A stretch of DNA of 64,000 nt from Verrucomicrobiota bacterium (GTDB lineage Bacteria; Verrucomicrobiota; Verrucomicrobiia; Verrucomicrobiales; Akkermansiaceae): positions 61,691 to 125,690 of the forward strand of contig JAPLUI010000331.1 in assembly GCA_026397725.1 (NCBI GenBank), given 5' to 3'. This document shows, piece after piece, positions 9,908 through 17,823 of this stretch (position 1 is its first letter; every line of letters starts with the position of its first letter). The notes under the pieces were generated by a model. The model ran no database searches, was not told the DNA's origin, and saw only the letters and a list, made by a program, of their open reading frames with translations. A program made the translations under genes and the position numbers.

Positions 9908-10566
9908 CAGACATGCCCGCCACCGGCCCTACTGTGTTCGTCGTGGATGACGATGCCTCCATGCTTCGCGCCTTATCGCGTCTGCTGACCTTGGCGGGAT
10001 ACGCCGTGGAAGCATTCGCATCCGCGCCGGAATTTCTGGCCCGGCACCAGCCGTCGGATCGCGGCTGCGTCCTCGCCGACTTGCGGATGCCACACATGAG
10101 CGGCCTTGAACTTCAGGCGGCCCTGGCCCGCAGCGGCAATCCGCTGCCGGTCATCTTCCTCACCGCCCACGGGGACATCCCCACTTCGGTCCAGGCCATC
10201 AAAGGCGGGGCCGAGGACTTTTTGACCAAGCCCGTGCCAAAGGACAAACTCCTGGCCTCCGTGCAGCGGGCCTTGGCACAGGATGCCGCCACCTTCGGGC
10301 AGGATGCGCGCCGGCGCGAACTCCAGCGCCAGTTTGACCTCCTCACGCCGCGGGAACGTGAAGTCCTCTCGCTGGTGATCACCGGCAAATTGAACAAGGA
10401 AATCGCCGGTAAACTGGGTGTCGCCGAAGGAACGATCAAGGCGCATCGCGCCAGCATCATGGAGAAATTCCAGGTTCATTCGCCGGTGGAACTGGGTCGC
10501 CTCACCCAGGAACTGGGTGCGCTTGGTCGGAAAGCGGGTCACCGCCCGCAAGCTGAAGCGCCCTAA
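9904..10566 (+). CDS. FixJ/NarL-type response regulator
   Basis: 220 residues: an N-terminal receiver domain with acidic pocket Asp15-17, phospho-acceptor Asp59 in 'VLADLRMP' and Lys in 'LTKPVPK', followed by a LuxR-type helix-turn-helix ('LTPREREVLSLVITGKLNKEIA' onward, about residues 145-205). It overlaps the kinase gene by 4 bp and is its obvious partner. Predicted to be a cytoplasmic DNA-binding transcription factor switched on by phosphorylation. Confidence 0.93.
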   Translation: MTDMPATGPTVFVVDDDASMLRALSRLLTLAGYAVEAFASAPEFLARHQPSDRGCVLADLRMPHMSGLELQAALARSGNPLPVIFLTAHGDIPTSVQAIKGGAEDFLTKPVPKDKLLASVQRALAQDAATFGQDARRRELQRQFDLLTPREREVLSLVITGKLNKEIAGKLGVAEGTIKAHRASIMEKFQVHSPVELGRLTQELGALGRKAGHRPQAEAP

Positions 10567-10598
10567 ACTAAAGACTATGGCAATGCGTCCGGTTTCTC

Positions 10599-10607
10599 TG
10601 CTATAAT
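10599..10607 (+). promoter_or_regulatory. Extended -10 promoter, probably leaderless
   Basis: TGCTATAAT, a consensus -10 hexamer (10602-10607) with the TGN extension. It ends only 6 nt before the GTG start at 10614, so the expected transcription start coincides with the start codon. No good -35 box is visible, as is common for extended -10 promoters. Confidence 0.6.
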
Positions 10608-10613
10608 CACGGC

Positions 10614-11033
10614 GTGCAGGAAATTCCGCCCCCCCTCATCGCTGTCATCGACGACGACGAAAGCATGTGCCAGGCATTGAGCCGCCTGTTGCACTTGGCG
10701 GGTTATGATGTGAAATCCTATTTTTCCGCCGAGGCCTTCCTTGACGATCCGGATCATGCCCGCACGTGCTTTCTGGTTGCGGACATCCAGCTTCGCGGCA
10801 TGTCGGGCTTTGACCTCCAGCGGCGGCTCCAGCAGGAGTTGCCCGGTTTTCCAGTCGCCTTCATCACGGCCCATGATGAGGCGGCCACCCGGACCCAGGC
10901 CCGCGATTCCGGCTGCGTCGCCTACTTCCGAAAACCCTTTCCCACCCGCAGGCTGCTGGAGGTCATCCGTTCCGCCCTAGCCCACGATATGGCCACCAGC
11001 GGCCCTCAGATCGAGCTGGGCCTCAATTTCTAA
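10614..11033 (+). CDS. Stand-alone receiver-domain response regulator
   Basis: 139 residues consisting of one REC domain: acidic pocket 'VIDDDES', phospho-acceptor Asp57 in 'LVADIQLRGMSG', and Lys in 'FRKPFPTR'. There is no output domain, so it probably acts as a phosphate sink or by protein contact, or interferes with the neighbouring kinase and FixJ-like regulator. The start is a GTG placed 6 nt after a TATAAT box, with no Shine-Dalgarno sequence, which points to leaderless translation. Confidence 0.88.
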   Translation: MQEIPPPLIAVIDDDESMCQALSRLLHLAGYDVKSYFSAEAFLDDPDHARTCFLVADIQLRGMSGFDLQRRLQQELPGFPVAFITAHDEAATRTQARDSGCVAYFRKPFPTRRLLEVIRSALAHDMATSGPQIELGLNF

Positions 11034-11106
11034 CTAAAAACAACCACCTCCCCCCACCAGTGCGGCCACCGGCACTTCCAACGGCCTTCACCACCAAAGA
11101 AAATTC

Positions 11107-11538
11107 ATGGCTATCAAATTCCTAGCAATCATCGCTGTCTGTATGCTTTCCGCCTGTGAGAAAAAACAGCGTGCGGCGCTGGCAGCCCCGCCGCCAGCGA
11201 CCACCGTGCCAGCCGTCACGCCCAACCCGGAGTTCCGCAAGTTGCTAGGAAAGTGGCAGCGTCCAGACGGCGGTTACGTCCTCGAAATCAAGACTGTGGA
11301 CGAACCGGGAGGCAAGCTGGAAGCCGCCTACTTCAACCCGCAGCCGATCAACGTTTCCAAGGCCCTGGCCACGCGGGATGGCACTTCCACCAAGGTGTTC
11401 ATCGAACTGCGTGCCACCAATTACCCGGGTTCCACCTATACGCTGGTTTATGATCCGGCCACCGACCAACTCAAGGGCATCTATTTCCAGGCTGCACTCA
11501 AACAGCAATTTGAGGTGTTTTTCCAACGCTTGAAATGA
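11107..11538 (+). CDS. Small hypothetical lipoprotein
   Basis: 143 residues with a lipoprotein signal ('MAIKFLAIIAVCMLSAC', Cys17 as the lipidation site), a Pro/Ala-rich linker, and a compact beta-rich domain ('LLGKWQRPDGGYVLEIK' ... 'YTLVYDPATDQLKGIYFQA'). The pattern resembles small lipocalin-like 'residual activity' domains, but I cannot name the family. Its stop overlaps the start of the sulfatase maturase gene (ATGA), suggesting co-expression with sulfatase maturation. Confidence 0.7.
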   Translation: MAIKFLAIIAVCMLSACEKKQRAALAAPPPATTVPAVTPNPEFRKLLGKWQRPDGGYVLEIKTVDEPGGKLEAAYFNPQPINVSKALATRDGTSTKVFIELRATNYPGSTYTLVYDPATDQLKGIYFQAALKQQFEVFFQRLK

Positions 11539-12890
11539 CAAGCGCCAGCATCGGACCACCACCCGCTCAAGGCCCAATCACTCACACACCGATGCCGCCT
11601 AACCAAACAGTGGGGACCCACCCTCCGGCCATTCCGCCCGCGCCGCTCGATAAATACGACGCTCCGGAATGGCTTGGGAAACGGGCCCGGCGGCGTTTTC
11701 ATGCCATGGCCAAGCCGACCGGCTCCGCCTGCAACCTCGACTGTGTCTATTGCTACTATCTGAGCAAACAGACCCTGCCTAACGGGCCAGGCGCTGGCCG
11801 CATGTCCGACGCAACGCTGGAACTTTATATCCGCCAATACATCGAAGGCGTCACCGGTGACGAAGTCATATTCTCATGGCAGGGCGGCGAACCGACGCTC
11901 CTCGGCGTGGATTTCTTCCGCAAGGTCGTCGCGCTGGAAAAAAAACACGCCAAGCCCGGCCAGCGGATCGAAAACGATCTGCAGACCAACGGCACCTTGC
12001 TTGACGAGGAATGGTGTGACTTCCTCAAGGCCAACCGTTTCCTGGTGGGGCTCAGCATCGATGGCCCACGCGAATTGCATGACCGGTATCGGGTCACCAA
12101 GGGCGGCGCACCCACTTTCGACAAGGTCTTTGCCGCCGCCAAGTTGCTCAAGCGTCATGGCGTGCGCTTCAACACCCTCACCTGCGTCAATCGCTTCAAT
12201 GCCCGCCACCCGATCGATATCTATCGGTTCCTCCGCGAGGAGGTCGGCTCAACTTACATGCAGTTCATCCCCATCGTCGAGTATCGCGGCTTCGAGCACA
12301 CCGCACCTCAATGCTGGGACCATACCGCTTTGCCCAGAGACGGCGATCCCCAGGCCCGCCCCGGCCACCCTGATTCCATGGTCACCGACTGGTCGGTGGA
12401 CCCGGACGATTGGGGGTATTTCCTGTGCCGGATGTTCGACCGCTGGCAGAGCAAGGACGTCGGCAAAATCCTCGTCAATCATTTTGAAACGCTGGTGGCC
12501 CAACACCTCGGACTGCCCTCGCAAATCTGCATCTACGGCGAAATCTGCGGCAAGGGCCTCGCCGTGGAAAACGATGGCTCGGTCTATGCCTGCGACCACT
12601 ATGTCTATCCGGAATATCGACTGGGGAATCTAACCGACAAATCCCTCGGCGACCTGGCCTTCACCCGCGCCCAGGTGAAGTTCGGCTACGCCAAAAGCGA
12701 ATCCCTGCCGCAGGCATGCCGGGAATGTCCTTATCTATCCGACTGCTGGGGAGAATGCCCGAAGAACCGGATCTTGCGCACCGCCACCGGCGAGCCCGGC
12801 CTCAACTACCTATGCCGCGGCCTTAAGACATTCTTCAAACACGCCACTCCACATATCGAGCGCATCGTCATGAGCTTGCGCCGCCAGTGA
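11535..12890 (+). CDS. Anaerobic sulfatase-maturating enzyme (radical SAM/SPASM)
   Basis: 451 residues. The radical SAM cluster is C66-x3-C70-x2-C73 in 'SACNLDCVYCYY'; the C-terminus has the Cys-rich SPASM region ('CGKGLAVENDGSVYACDHY' and 'CRECPYLSDCWGECPKNR') binding two auxiliary Fe-S clusters. 'FSWQGGEPTLLG' and 'LQTNGTLLDEEW' are typical of anSME. It converts the active-site Cys of sulfatases to formylglycine in the cytoplasm before export, and both sulfatases in the window (3198 and 13009) have the Cys-type motif. The first about 50 residues are a Pro-rich extension, so translation could instead begin at the ATG at 11592. Confidence 0.93.
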   Translation: MTSASIGPPPAQGPITHTPMPPNQTVGTHPPAIPPAPLDKYDAPEWLGKRARRRFHAMAKPTGSACNLDCVYCYYLSKQTLPNGPGAGRMSDATLELYIRQYIEGVTGDEVIFSWQGGEPTLLGVDFFRKVVALEKKHAKPGQRIENDLQTNGTLLDEEWCDFLKANRFLVGLSIDGPRELHDRYRVTKGGAPTFDKVFAAAKLLKRHGVRFNTLTCVNRFNARHPIDIYRFLREEVGSTYMQFIPIVEYRGFEHTAPQCWDHTALPRDGDPQARPGHPDSMVTDWSVDPDDWGYFLCRMFDRWQSKDVGKILVNHFETLVAQHLGLPSQICIYGEICGKGLAVENDGSVYACDHYVYPEYRLGNLTDKSLGDLAFTRAQVKFGYAKSESLPQACRECPYLSDCWGECPKNRILRTATGEPGLNYLCRGLKTFFKHATPHIERIVMSLRRQ

Positions 12891-12961
12891 CCAGTGACCA
12901 GTGACCAGTGACCAGTGACCAGTGACCAGTGACCAGTGACCAGTGACCAGTGACCAGTGAC
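12885..12961 (+). repeat. Heptamer tandem repeat (CAGTGAC x 11)
   Basis: Eleven perfect consecutive copies of the 7-bp unit CAGTGAC. It starts inside the last sense codon and the TGA of the maturase gene and fills the space before the next sulfatase gene. Because 7 is not a multiple of 3 and every unit carries TGA, changes in copy number would not alter the maturase but would change the spacing to the downstream gene. Confidence 0.97.
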
Positions 12962-13008
12962 CCTCTCCATGCTAACAAAAAAATGAAACAACAGAAAGAG
13001 ACAACAAC

Positions 13009-14613
13009 ATGAAACTAAAACAATACATCAACGGCTTGTCGCTGCTCACTGCGGCCGGAGCACTGCTAGGCGCAGCCGCTCCCGCTCTCGGCGCGGACAA
13101 GAAACCCAACATCCTCGTCATCTGGGGAGACGACATCGGCTTATGGAACATCAGTGCCTACAGCCGGGGTATGACAGGCTACCGCACGCCAAACATTGAC
13201 CGAATTGCGAGAGAAGGCGCGATCTTCACCGACCTCTACGGCCAGCAGTCCTGCACGGCCGGGCGTGCGGCGTTCATCACCGGCCAGAGTTGTTTCCGCA
13301 CCGGCTTGCTCAAGGTCGGCTTGCCGGGTGCCAAGGAAGGGCTGTCCGAGAAGGACCCAACGATCGCCGAGTTGCTCAAGCCGCAGGGCTACGCCACCGG
13401 CCAATTCGGCAAGAACCACGTTGGCGACCGCAATGAGCACCTGCCGACTGTCCACGGCTTCGACGAGTTCTTCGGCAATCTCTATCACCTCAATGCCGAG
13501 GAAGAGCCGGAGAACCCCGACTATCCGCAGATGCCGGGGTTCAAGGAAAAGTTCGGTCCCCGCGGAGTGCTCAAGTGCTTCGCGAGCGACAAGGATGATC
13601 CGACCGTGGATGAGCGGTTCGGCAAGGTCGGCAAGCAGAAGATCGAGGATACCGGTCCGCTAACCAAAAAACGCATGGAGACCGTGGACGAGGAATTCCT
13701 CGGCTCCGCGAAGGATTTCATCGGCCGCAATGCGAAAGCCGGCAAGCCGTTCTTCTGTTGGTTTAACTCGACCCGCATGCACATCCACACGCACCTGAAG
13801 GATGCCTCGAAGGGCAAGACAGGTCTGGGTGTTCAGGCCGATGGCATGGTCGAACACGATGGCATGGTTGGCGAACTCCTCAAGCAACTCGACGATCTCG
13901 GCATCGCCGACAACACGATCGTTCTCTATTCGACCGACAACGGCGCCGAACAGTTCTCCTGGCCGGATGGCGGCAACACGCCCTTCCACGGCGAGAAGAA
14001 TTCGAGCTGGGAAGGCGGCTACCGCGTCCCAGGCATGATGCGCTGGCCGGGCGTCATCAAGCCGGGTTCTGAGATCAACGCCATTGTCTCCCACGAGGAT
14101 TGGCTGCCCACGCTGGTGGCAGCCGCGGGTGAACCCAACATCAAGGAAAAGCTCCTAACAGGTTACGAGGCTTCGGGCAAGACGTACAAGGTTCACCTCG
14201 ACGGCTACGACCAGGGTCCATTCCTGGCCGGTAAGGCCACAGACCCGCGCAAGGAGTATTTTTACTGGACGGACGATGGCAATTTGGCCGCCGTGCGCTA
14301 TGACCGCTGGAAGCTTCTCTTCCTGGAGCAACGCGCCAAAGGCATGAAGGTCTGGTCGGAACCAACGGTACCGCTGCGGGTGCCGTTGATCATGGATCTG
14401 CGAGCCGATCCCTTCGAACGCGCCCCGGATGAGGCCGAAGGATACGGCATGTATATCGTCAACCACGCGTTCCTGGCCGTGCCGTGCCAGGCCTTTGTGG
14501 GCAAGCACCTGCAAACCTATCTGGCGTTTCCGCCGCGCCAGAAGCCGGGCAGCTTCTCCCTTGAGGAAGTGCTGCAGAAGCTCCAGGATTCCGGCGGCAG
14601 CGGCAAACGCTAA
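13009..14613 (+). CDS. Secreted sulfatase (arylsulfatase A type)
   Basis: 534 residues with a signal peptide ending near 'PALGAD' (residue 30). Sulfatase signature: metal ligands Asp41-Asp42 in 'WGDDIGLWN', modification motif C82-T-A-G-R86 (Cys type with Ala in place of the usual Pro), 'GKNHVGD' and the second metal site 'STDNGAE'. Comparable proteins in planctomycete/verrucomicrobial genomes are annotated as arylsulfatases acting on unknown sulfated substrates. It lies directly downstream of its likely maturase, separated by the heptamer repeat. Confidence 0.92.
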   Translation: MKLKQYINGLSLLTAAGALLGAAAPALGADKKPNILVIWGDDIGLWNISAYSRGMTGYRTPNIDRIAREGAIFTDLYGQQSCTAGRAAFITGQSCFRTGLLKVGLPGAKEGLSEKDPTIAELLKPQGYATGQFGKNHVGDRNEHLPTVHGFDEFFGNLYHLNAEEEPENPDYPQMPGFKEKFGPRGVLKCFASDKDDPTVDERFGKVGKQKIEDTGPLTKKRMETVDEEFLGSAKDFIGRNAKAGKPFFCWFNSTRMHIHTHLKDASKGKTGLGVQADGMVEHDGMVGELLKQLDDLGIADNTIVLYSTDNGAEQFSWPDGGNTPFHGEKNSSWEGGYRVPGMMRWPGVIKPGSEINAIVSHEDWLPTLVAAAGEPNIKEKLLTGYEASGKTYKVHLDGYDQGPFLAGKATDPRKEYFYWTDDGNLAAVRYDRWKLLFLEQRAKGMKVWSEPTVPLRVPLIMDLRADPFERAPDEAEGYGMYIVNHAFLAVPCQAFVGKHLQTYLAFPPRQKPGSFSLEEVLQKLQDSGGSGKR

Positions 14614-14680
14614 CAATCCGGCCAGGTCGCACCTGTTCAATCCGGGTGCGGCCCACTTCTCTACCTAAACAACCCCGAAC

Positions 14681-16582
14681 ATGAGAACACTCTCCCGCCG
14701 TGAATTTATCGCCACCTCTGCCGTCGCCAGTGCCACGCTTTGCATGACCGGAAAACTCTCCGCCGCAGAGCCCGACAAGAAGACGTTCACCATCCTGCAC
14801 ACCAACGATCTGCACTCGAATCTCATCGGCATGGCGCCCGCCATCGATTACACGCCGTTCGAGCTCAACCACGACACCACTCGCGGCGGCTATGCACGGC
14901 TGGCTACTTTGATCAAGCAGCGGCAGGCGGTGGGCCAGGCACTCGGCCCGGTGTTGGTCCTCGACGGCGGGGATTACAGCATGGGCACCGCATTCGCGGC
15001 GGCCATCCGCGAGACCGGCGGAGAATTGCAACTGCTCTTTCTGATGGGTTGCGACGCCACCACCTTTGGCAACCACGAGTTCGACCTCGGCCCGGACGGC
15101 ACGGCACAGGCCATCGCGGTGGCGGCCAAGGCGGGTCGGGTGCCGGCGGTGGTTGTGTCGAATACCACCTTCACGGCGGATGACCCCAAGCTGGATGGTT
15201 TCAAGCGCCTGGAAAATGACGGCGTGATTCGGCGCTACGTCGTCATCAAGCGCGGCGATTTGCGCTTCGGCATTTTCGGTGTACTCGGCAAAGAGGCACA
15301 GTTCTATACGGGTGGTGCCGCCCCGGCCAAGTTCACCGATCCGGTCGAGACCGCCAAGGAGATGGTGAAGATCCTCCGCGACCAGGAGAAGGTGGATGTG
15401 GTCATTGCGTTAAGCCACGGTGGCATGACCAAGGGCGCGGACGGACGCTACGTGGACGGCGAGGATGTTCAATTGGCCAAGGCCGTGCCGGGCATTGACG
15501 TGGTCATCGGCTCGCACAGCCACACCGAGCTGCATGAGCCGGTCATCGTCAACGGTCGCACGCCCGTGGTGCAAACAGGCAAGTATGGCCAGAACCTCGG
15601 CGAACTGGTGATCTCCCTGAACGGCGACAAACTGACGGTGGATTCCTACAAGCTGATCCCGGTGGACGACACGATCATGGGCGACAAGGCCATCGCCGCC
15701 GAGATTGCGAAGTTGAAGAAGACGGTCACCAAGGTCGCGTTCGCTTCGCGTGGCTACAGCATTGACCAGCCGCTGGCCATCGCGCCGCAGGACATTCCCA
15801 ACACTTACAGCGACATCGCCGCGAGCACGCTGCTTGCGAACCTCTGCACCGACGCCTTCCGCAACGCCACCAAGGCGGACATCAGCTTTACCGCCAACGG
15901 CATGATGCGCTCCGGTTTGATCCGGGGGAAGACCGGCGTGCAAACCGTCTATGACGTGTTCGCCCTGGCCCCGCTCGGTGCCGGTGTGCTCGACCCCACC
16001 GCAGGCAGCACTCTCGTCACGGGATACTTCACCGGCCAGGAGATCAAGAACCTGCTAGAGTTCTTCATGGTGGATAACCCGGCCCACCCCGGCGAATATT
16101 TCCCCCGCACGTCGGGCCTGCGGTTCCGCTATGACCCATCGCGTCCGAAGTTCGATGTCGTTACTGCCATCGAGCTGGGTGATCTTGACCGTGGTTACAC
16201 GCCGATTGACATCACCGGCAAAGACGCGCACCTCTATAGCATCTCGACCCCCTTGATGGTCGCCATGATTCTCGTGGCCATCCCGAAATACACCAAGGGC
16301 AAACTCCCGCTCCAAGCCAAGAAAAAGAACGGTCAACCGCTCACCTCCAGAGTCGAGGCGCTTGACGATCCGCGCAACGACACGCCTGAACTGCTGGCTC
16401 CGGTGGGCGCACTGGATGACGCCAGTGTTGACACCAAGGCAGGGAACGGCGCGATCCGGGAGATCAAGGAATGGCAGGCGATCATGGACCACCTGCGCAC
16501 CCTACCCGCCAAGAACGGCAAATTGCCCGACATCCCGGTGGATGAACGCGCCAACGAAGTCCGGGCGATCAAAGCCGGCTGA
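14681..16582 (+). CDS. Tat-exported 5'-nucleotidase / metallophosphatase (UshA-like)
   Basis: 633 residues. The N-terminus has a twin-arginine-type motif ('RREFIATSAVASATLC'). The metallophosphatase domain shows 'HTNDLHSNL', 'LDGGDYSMG', 'TFGNHEFDLG', 'IALSHGG' and 'GSHSHTEL', the conserved metal-binding blocks of the UshA/5'-nucleotidase family, followed by a C-terminal nucleotidase domain from about residue 370. Predicted to be periplasmic, hydrolysing nucleotides or sugar nucleotides to provide phosphate and nucleosides. Sugar-nucleotide hydrolysis would fit the surrounding glycan-degrading genes, but that is inference. Confidence 0.92.
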   Translation: MRTLSRREFIATSAVASATLCMTGKLSAAEPDKKTFTILHTNDLHSNLIGMAPAIDYTPFELNHDTTRGGYARLATLIKQRQAVGQALGPVLVLDGGDYSMGTAFAAAIRETGGELQLLFLMGCDATTFGNHEFDLGPDGTAQAIAVAAKAGRVPAVVVSNTTFTADDPKLDGFKRLENDGVIRRYVVIKRGDLRFGIFGVLGKEAQFYTGGAAPAKFTDPVETAKEMVKILRDQEKVDVVIALSHGGMTKGADGRYVDGEDVQLAKAVPGIDVVIGSHSHTELHEPVIVNGRTPVVQTGKYGQNLGELVISLNGDKLTVDSYKLIPVDDTIMGDKAIAAEIAKLKKTVTKVAFASRGYSIDQPLAIAPQDIPNTYSDIAASTLLANLCTDAFRNATKADISFTANGMMRSGLIRGKTGVQTVYDVFALAPLGAGVLDPTAGSTLVTGYFTGQEIKNLLEFFMVDNPAHPGEYFPRTSGLRFRYDPSRPKFDVVTAIELGDLDRGYTPIDITGKDAHLYSISTPLMVAMILVAIPKYTKGKLPLQAKKKNGQPLTSRVEALDDPRNDTPELLAPVGALDDASVDTKAGNGAIREIKEWQAIMDHLRTLPAKNGKLPDIPVDERANEVRAIKAG

Positions 16583-16612
16583 GCGGGAATGATAATGGTG
16601 CCCAAACCCACC

Positions 16613-17272
16613 ATGTCTAACGAGTCACCGGCAGAAACCAATACCACGTCTCGTGGCTTGAGTGGAGGGCGCGAGTTCTGGCAGACGACAACTCCATTTG
16701 ATCCGAGTCAGACATTGGATTCGTGGCAGACCCGCTACGAACAGGGCAAGGCGCTGCGCGGGCAGACGCCACGCGAATCGCATGCCGCATGGTCGCCGGC
16801 GTCCAATCGCACGGACCCGGTGGCGACGGTGCTGGCGAGCAATGCCGGGCGTGAGGAAAGTTTGGTCCCGCTGCGCATGGGACGCATGGCGGCATCGCCG
16901 TTTGCGTTTTTGCGCGGAGCCGCTGCGGTCATGGCAGGGGACCTGTCTCACACGCCGGTCAGCGGTCCACAGGTCCATATTGATGGCGATGCGCATATCA
17001 ATAACTTCGGTCTCTATGGCACTCCGCAACGCGATGTGGTGATTGAGCCCTTCGAGTTCTGGGGCTGGGCATGCGGAGCCTTGCTGGCACGCACGCACGC
17101 ACGCACCGGTGACATCGTCCGCATCGCAGGCTACATCGGCAACTCCGACACCTTCGCCACCGCGCTCGCCGGGTTCGCCGAAGCCTACGGCGACCAAACC
17201 GAACACGACCACGCGGCACTCGTCACTGCCATTGGCAAGGAGCGTGTTGAGGCTCTCCAGGAAGAATCATAA
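16613..17272 (+). pseudogene. DUF2252 gene with large internal deletion
   Basis: The first about 145 residues match the N-terminal half of DUF2252 proteins ('VPLRMGRMAASPFAFLRGAAAVMAGDL' and 'HIDGDAHINNFGLYGTPQRD'). The frame then passes directly into the C-terminal segment ('WACGALLARTHARTGD', 'YIGNSDTF..ALAGFAEAYGDQTEHDH') near 17050. About 200 residues in between, including the central catalytic-like region, are absent; full-length members are 400-470 residues. The reading frame is intact across the junction, so a shortened protein could be made, but it is unlikely to be functional. Confidence 0.75.
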
Positions 17273-17303
17273 TCAGCGCATCAGCCTAAAAATAGAACAT
17301 ACC

Positions 17304-17567
17304 ATGACCACCACACCCATCAGTCACACCATCCTCGCCACGCTGGTCACCACCTTCACCGTCAGCTCCGAGTCCTCCAATGACTGGCAGGGACGGCAAT
17401 GGACCATTCCCTTCAACGCCGGCGTCAGCCAACTGCTGAAGCTCGGTGGCCAACCTGTGAGCATCGGCCTGATGGGCACCCGGTATGTCGCGGCCCCGGC
17501 CGGAGCACCCGATTGGGGCATTCGACTCGCCTTCACTTTCCAGTTTCCGAAAAGCCAACCATTCTGA
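17304..17567 (+). pseudogene. C-terminal fragment of an outer-membrane transporter-like protein
   Basis: The 87 residues contain 'SSESSNDWQGRQWTIPFNAGVSQLL', 'LGGQPVSIG' and a terminal strand 'GIRLAFTFQFPKSQPF' ending in Phe, like the last beta-strands of an outer-membrane barrel of the uncharacterised transporter family often annotated near phosphate or neuromedin-U-like proteins. There is no signal peptide and only about a quarter of a normal protein, so this is a remnant. A degraded sequence resembling its last 30 bases also occurs near 7288-7312. Confidence 0.6.
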
Positions 17568-17823
17568 ATCCCAGTATTGCTTTTTCGATCTCCCGGAGAA
17601 GCACTTGAATCGCCGCAGATGTGGTAAGCAGTATGATAAGTGGAGCTCACATCTTATTAGGGATCGGAAAGTGTGCCCAAGGTGCGCCCGGTTTGGCGGG
17701 AAAGCCTAACAAACCCGGTCCGGCGGACGGACAGACGGGCGAATCCGGATTTGGATCGTCCTGCAATACATGGGTCGTGGTCATCGATCTCCTCGCAGTT
17801 TCGGCGACCGGCAGGGCCGCGTT
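17568..17823. other. Intergenic between convergent genes, nothing recognised
   Basis: 256 bp between the outer-membrane protein remnant (plus) and the end of the minus-strand operon. No open frame with family similarity and no strong terminator hairpin was noticed. Confidence 0.4.

Noticed and set aside
12885..12961. Possible CRISPR array
   Set aside because: Repeat unit is 7 bp with no spacers; it is a simple tandem repeat.
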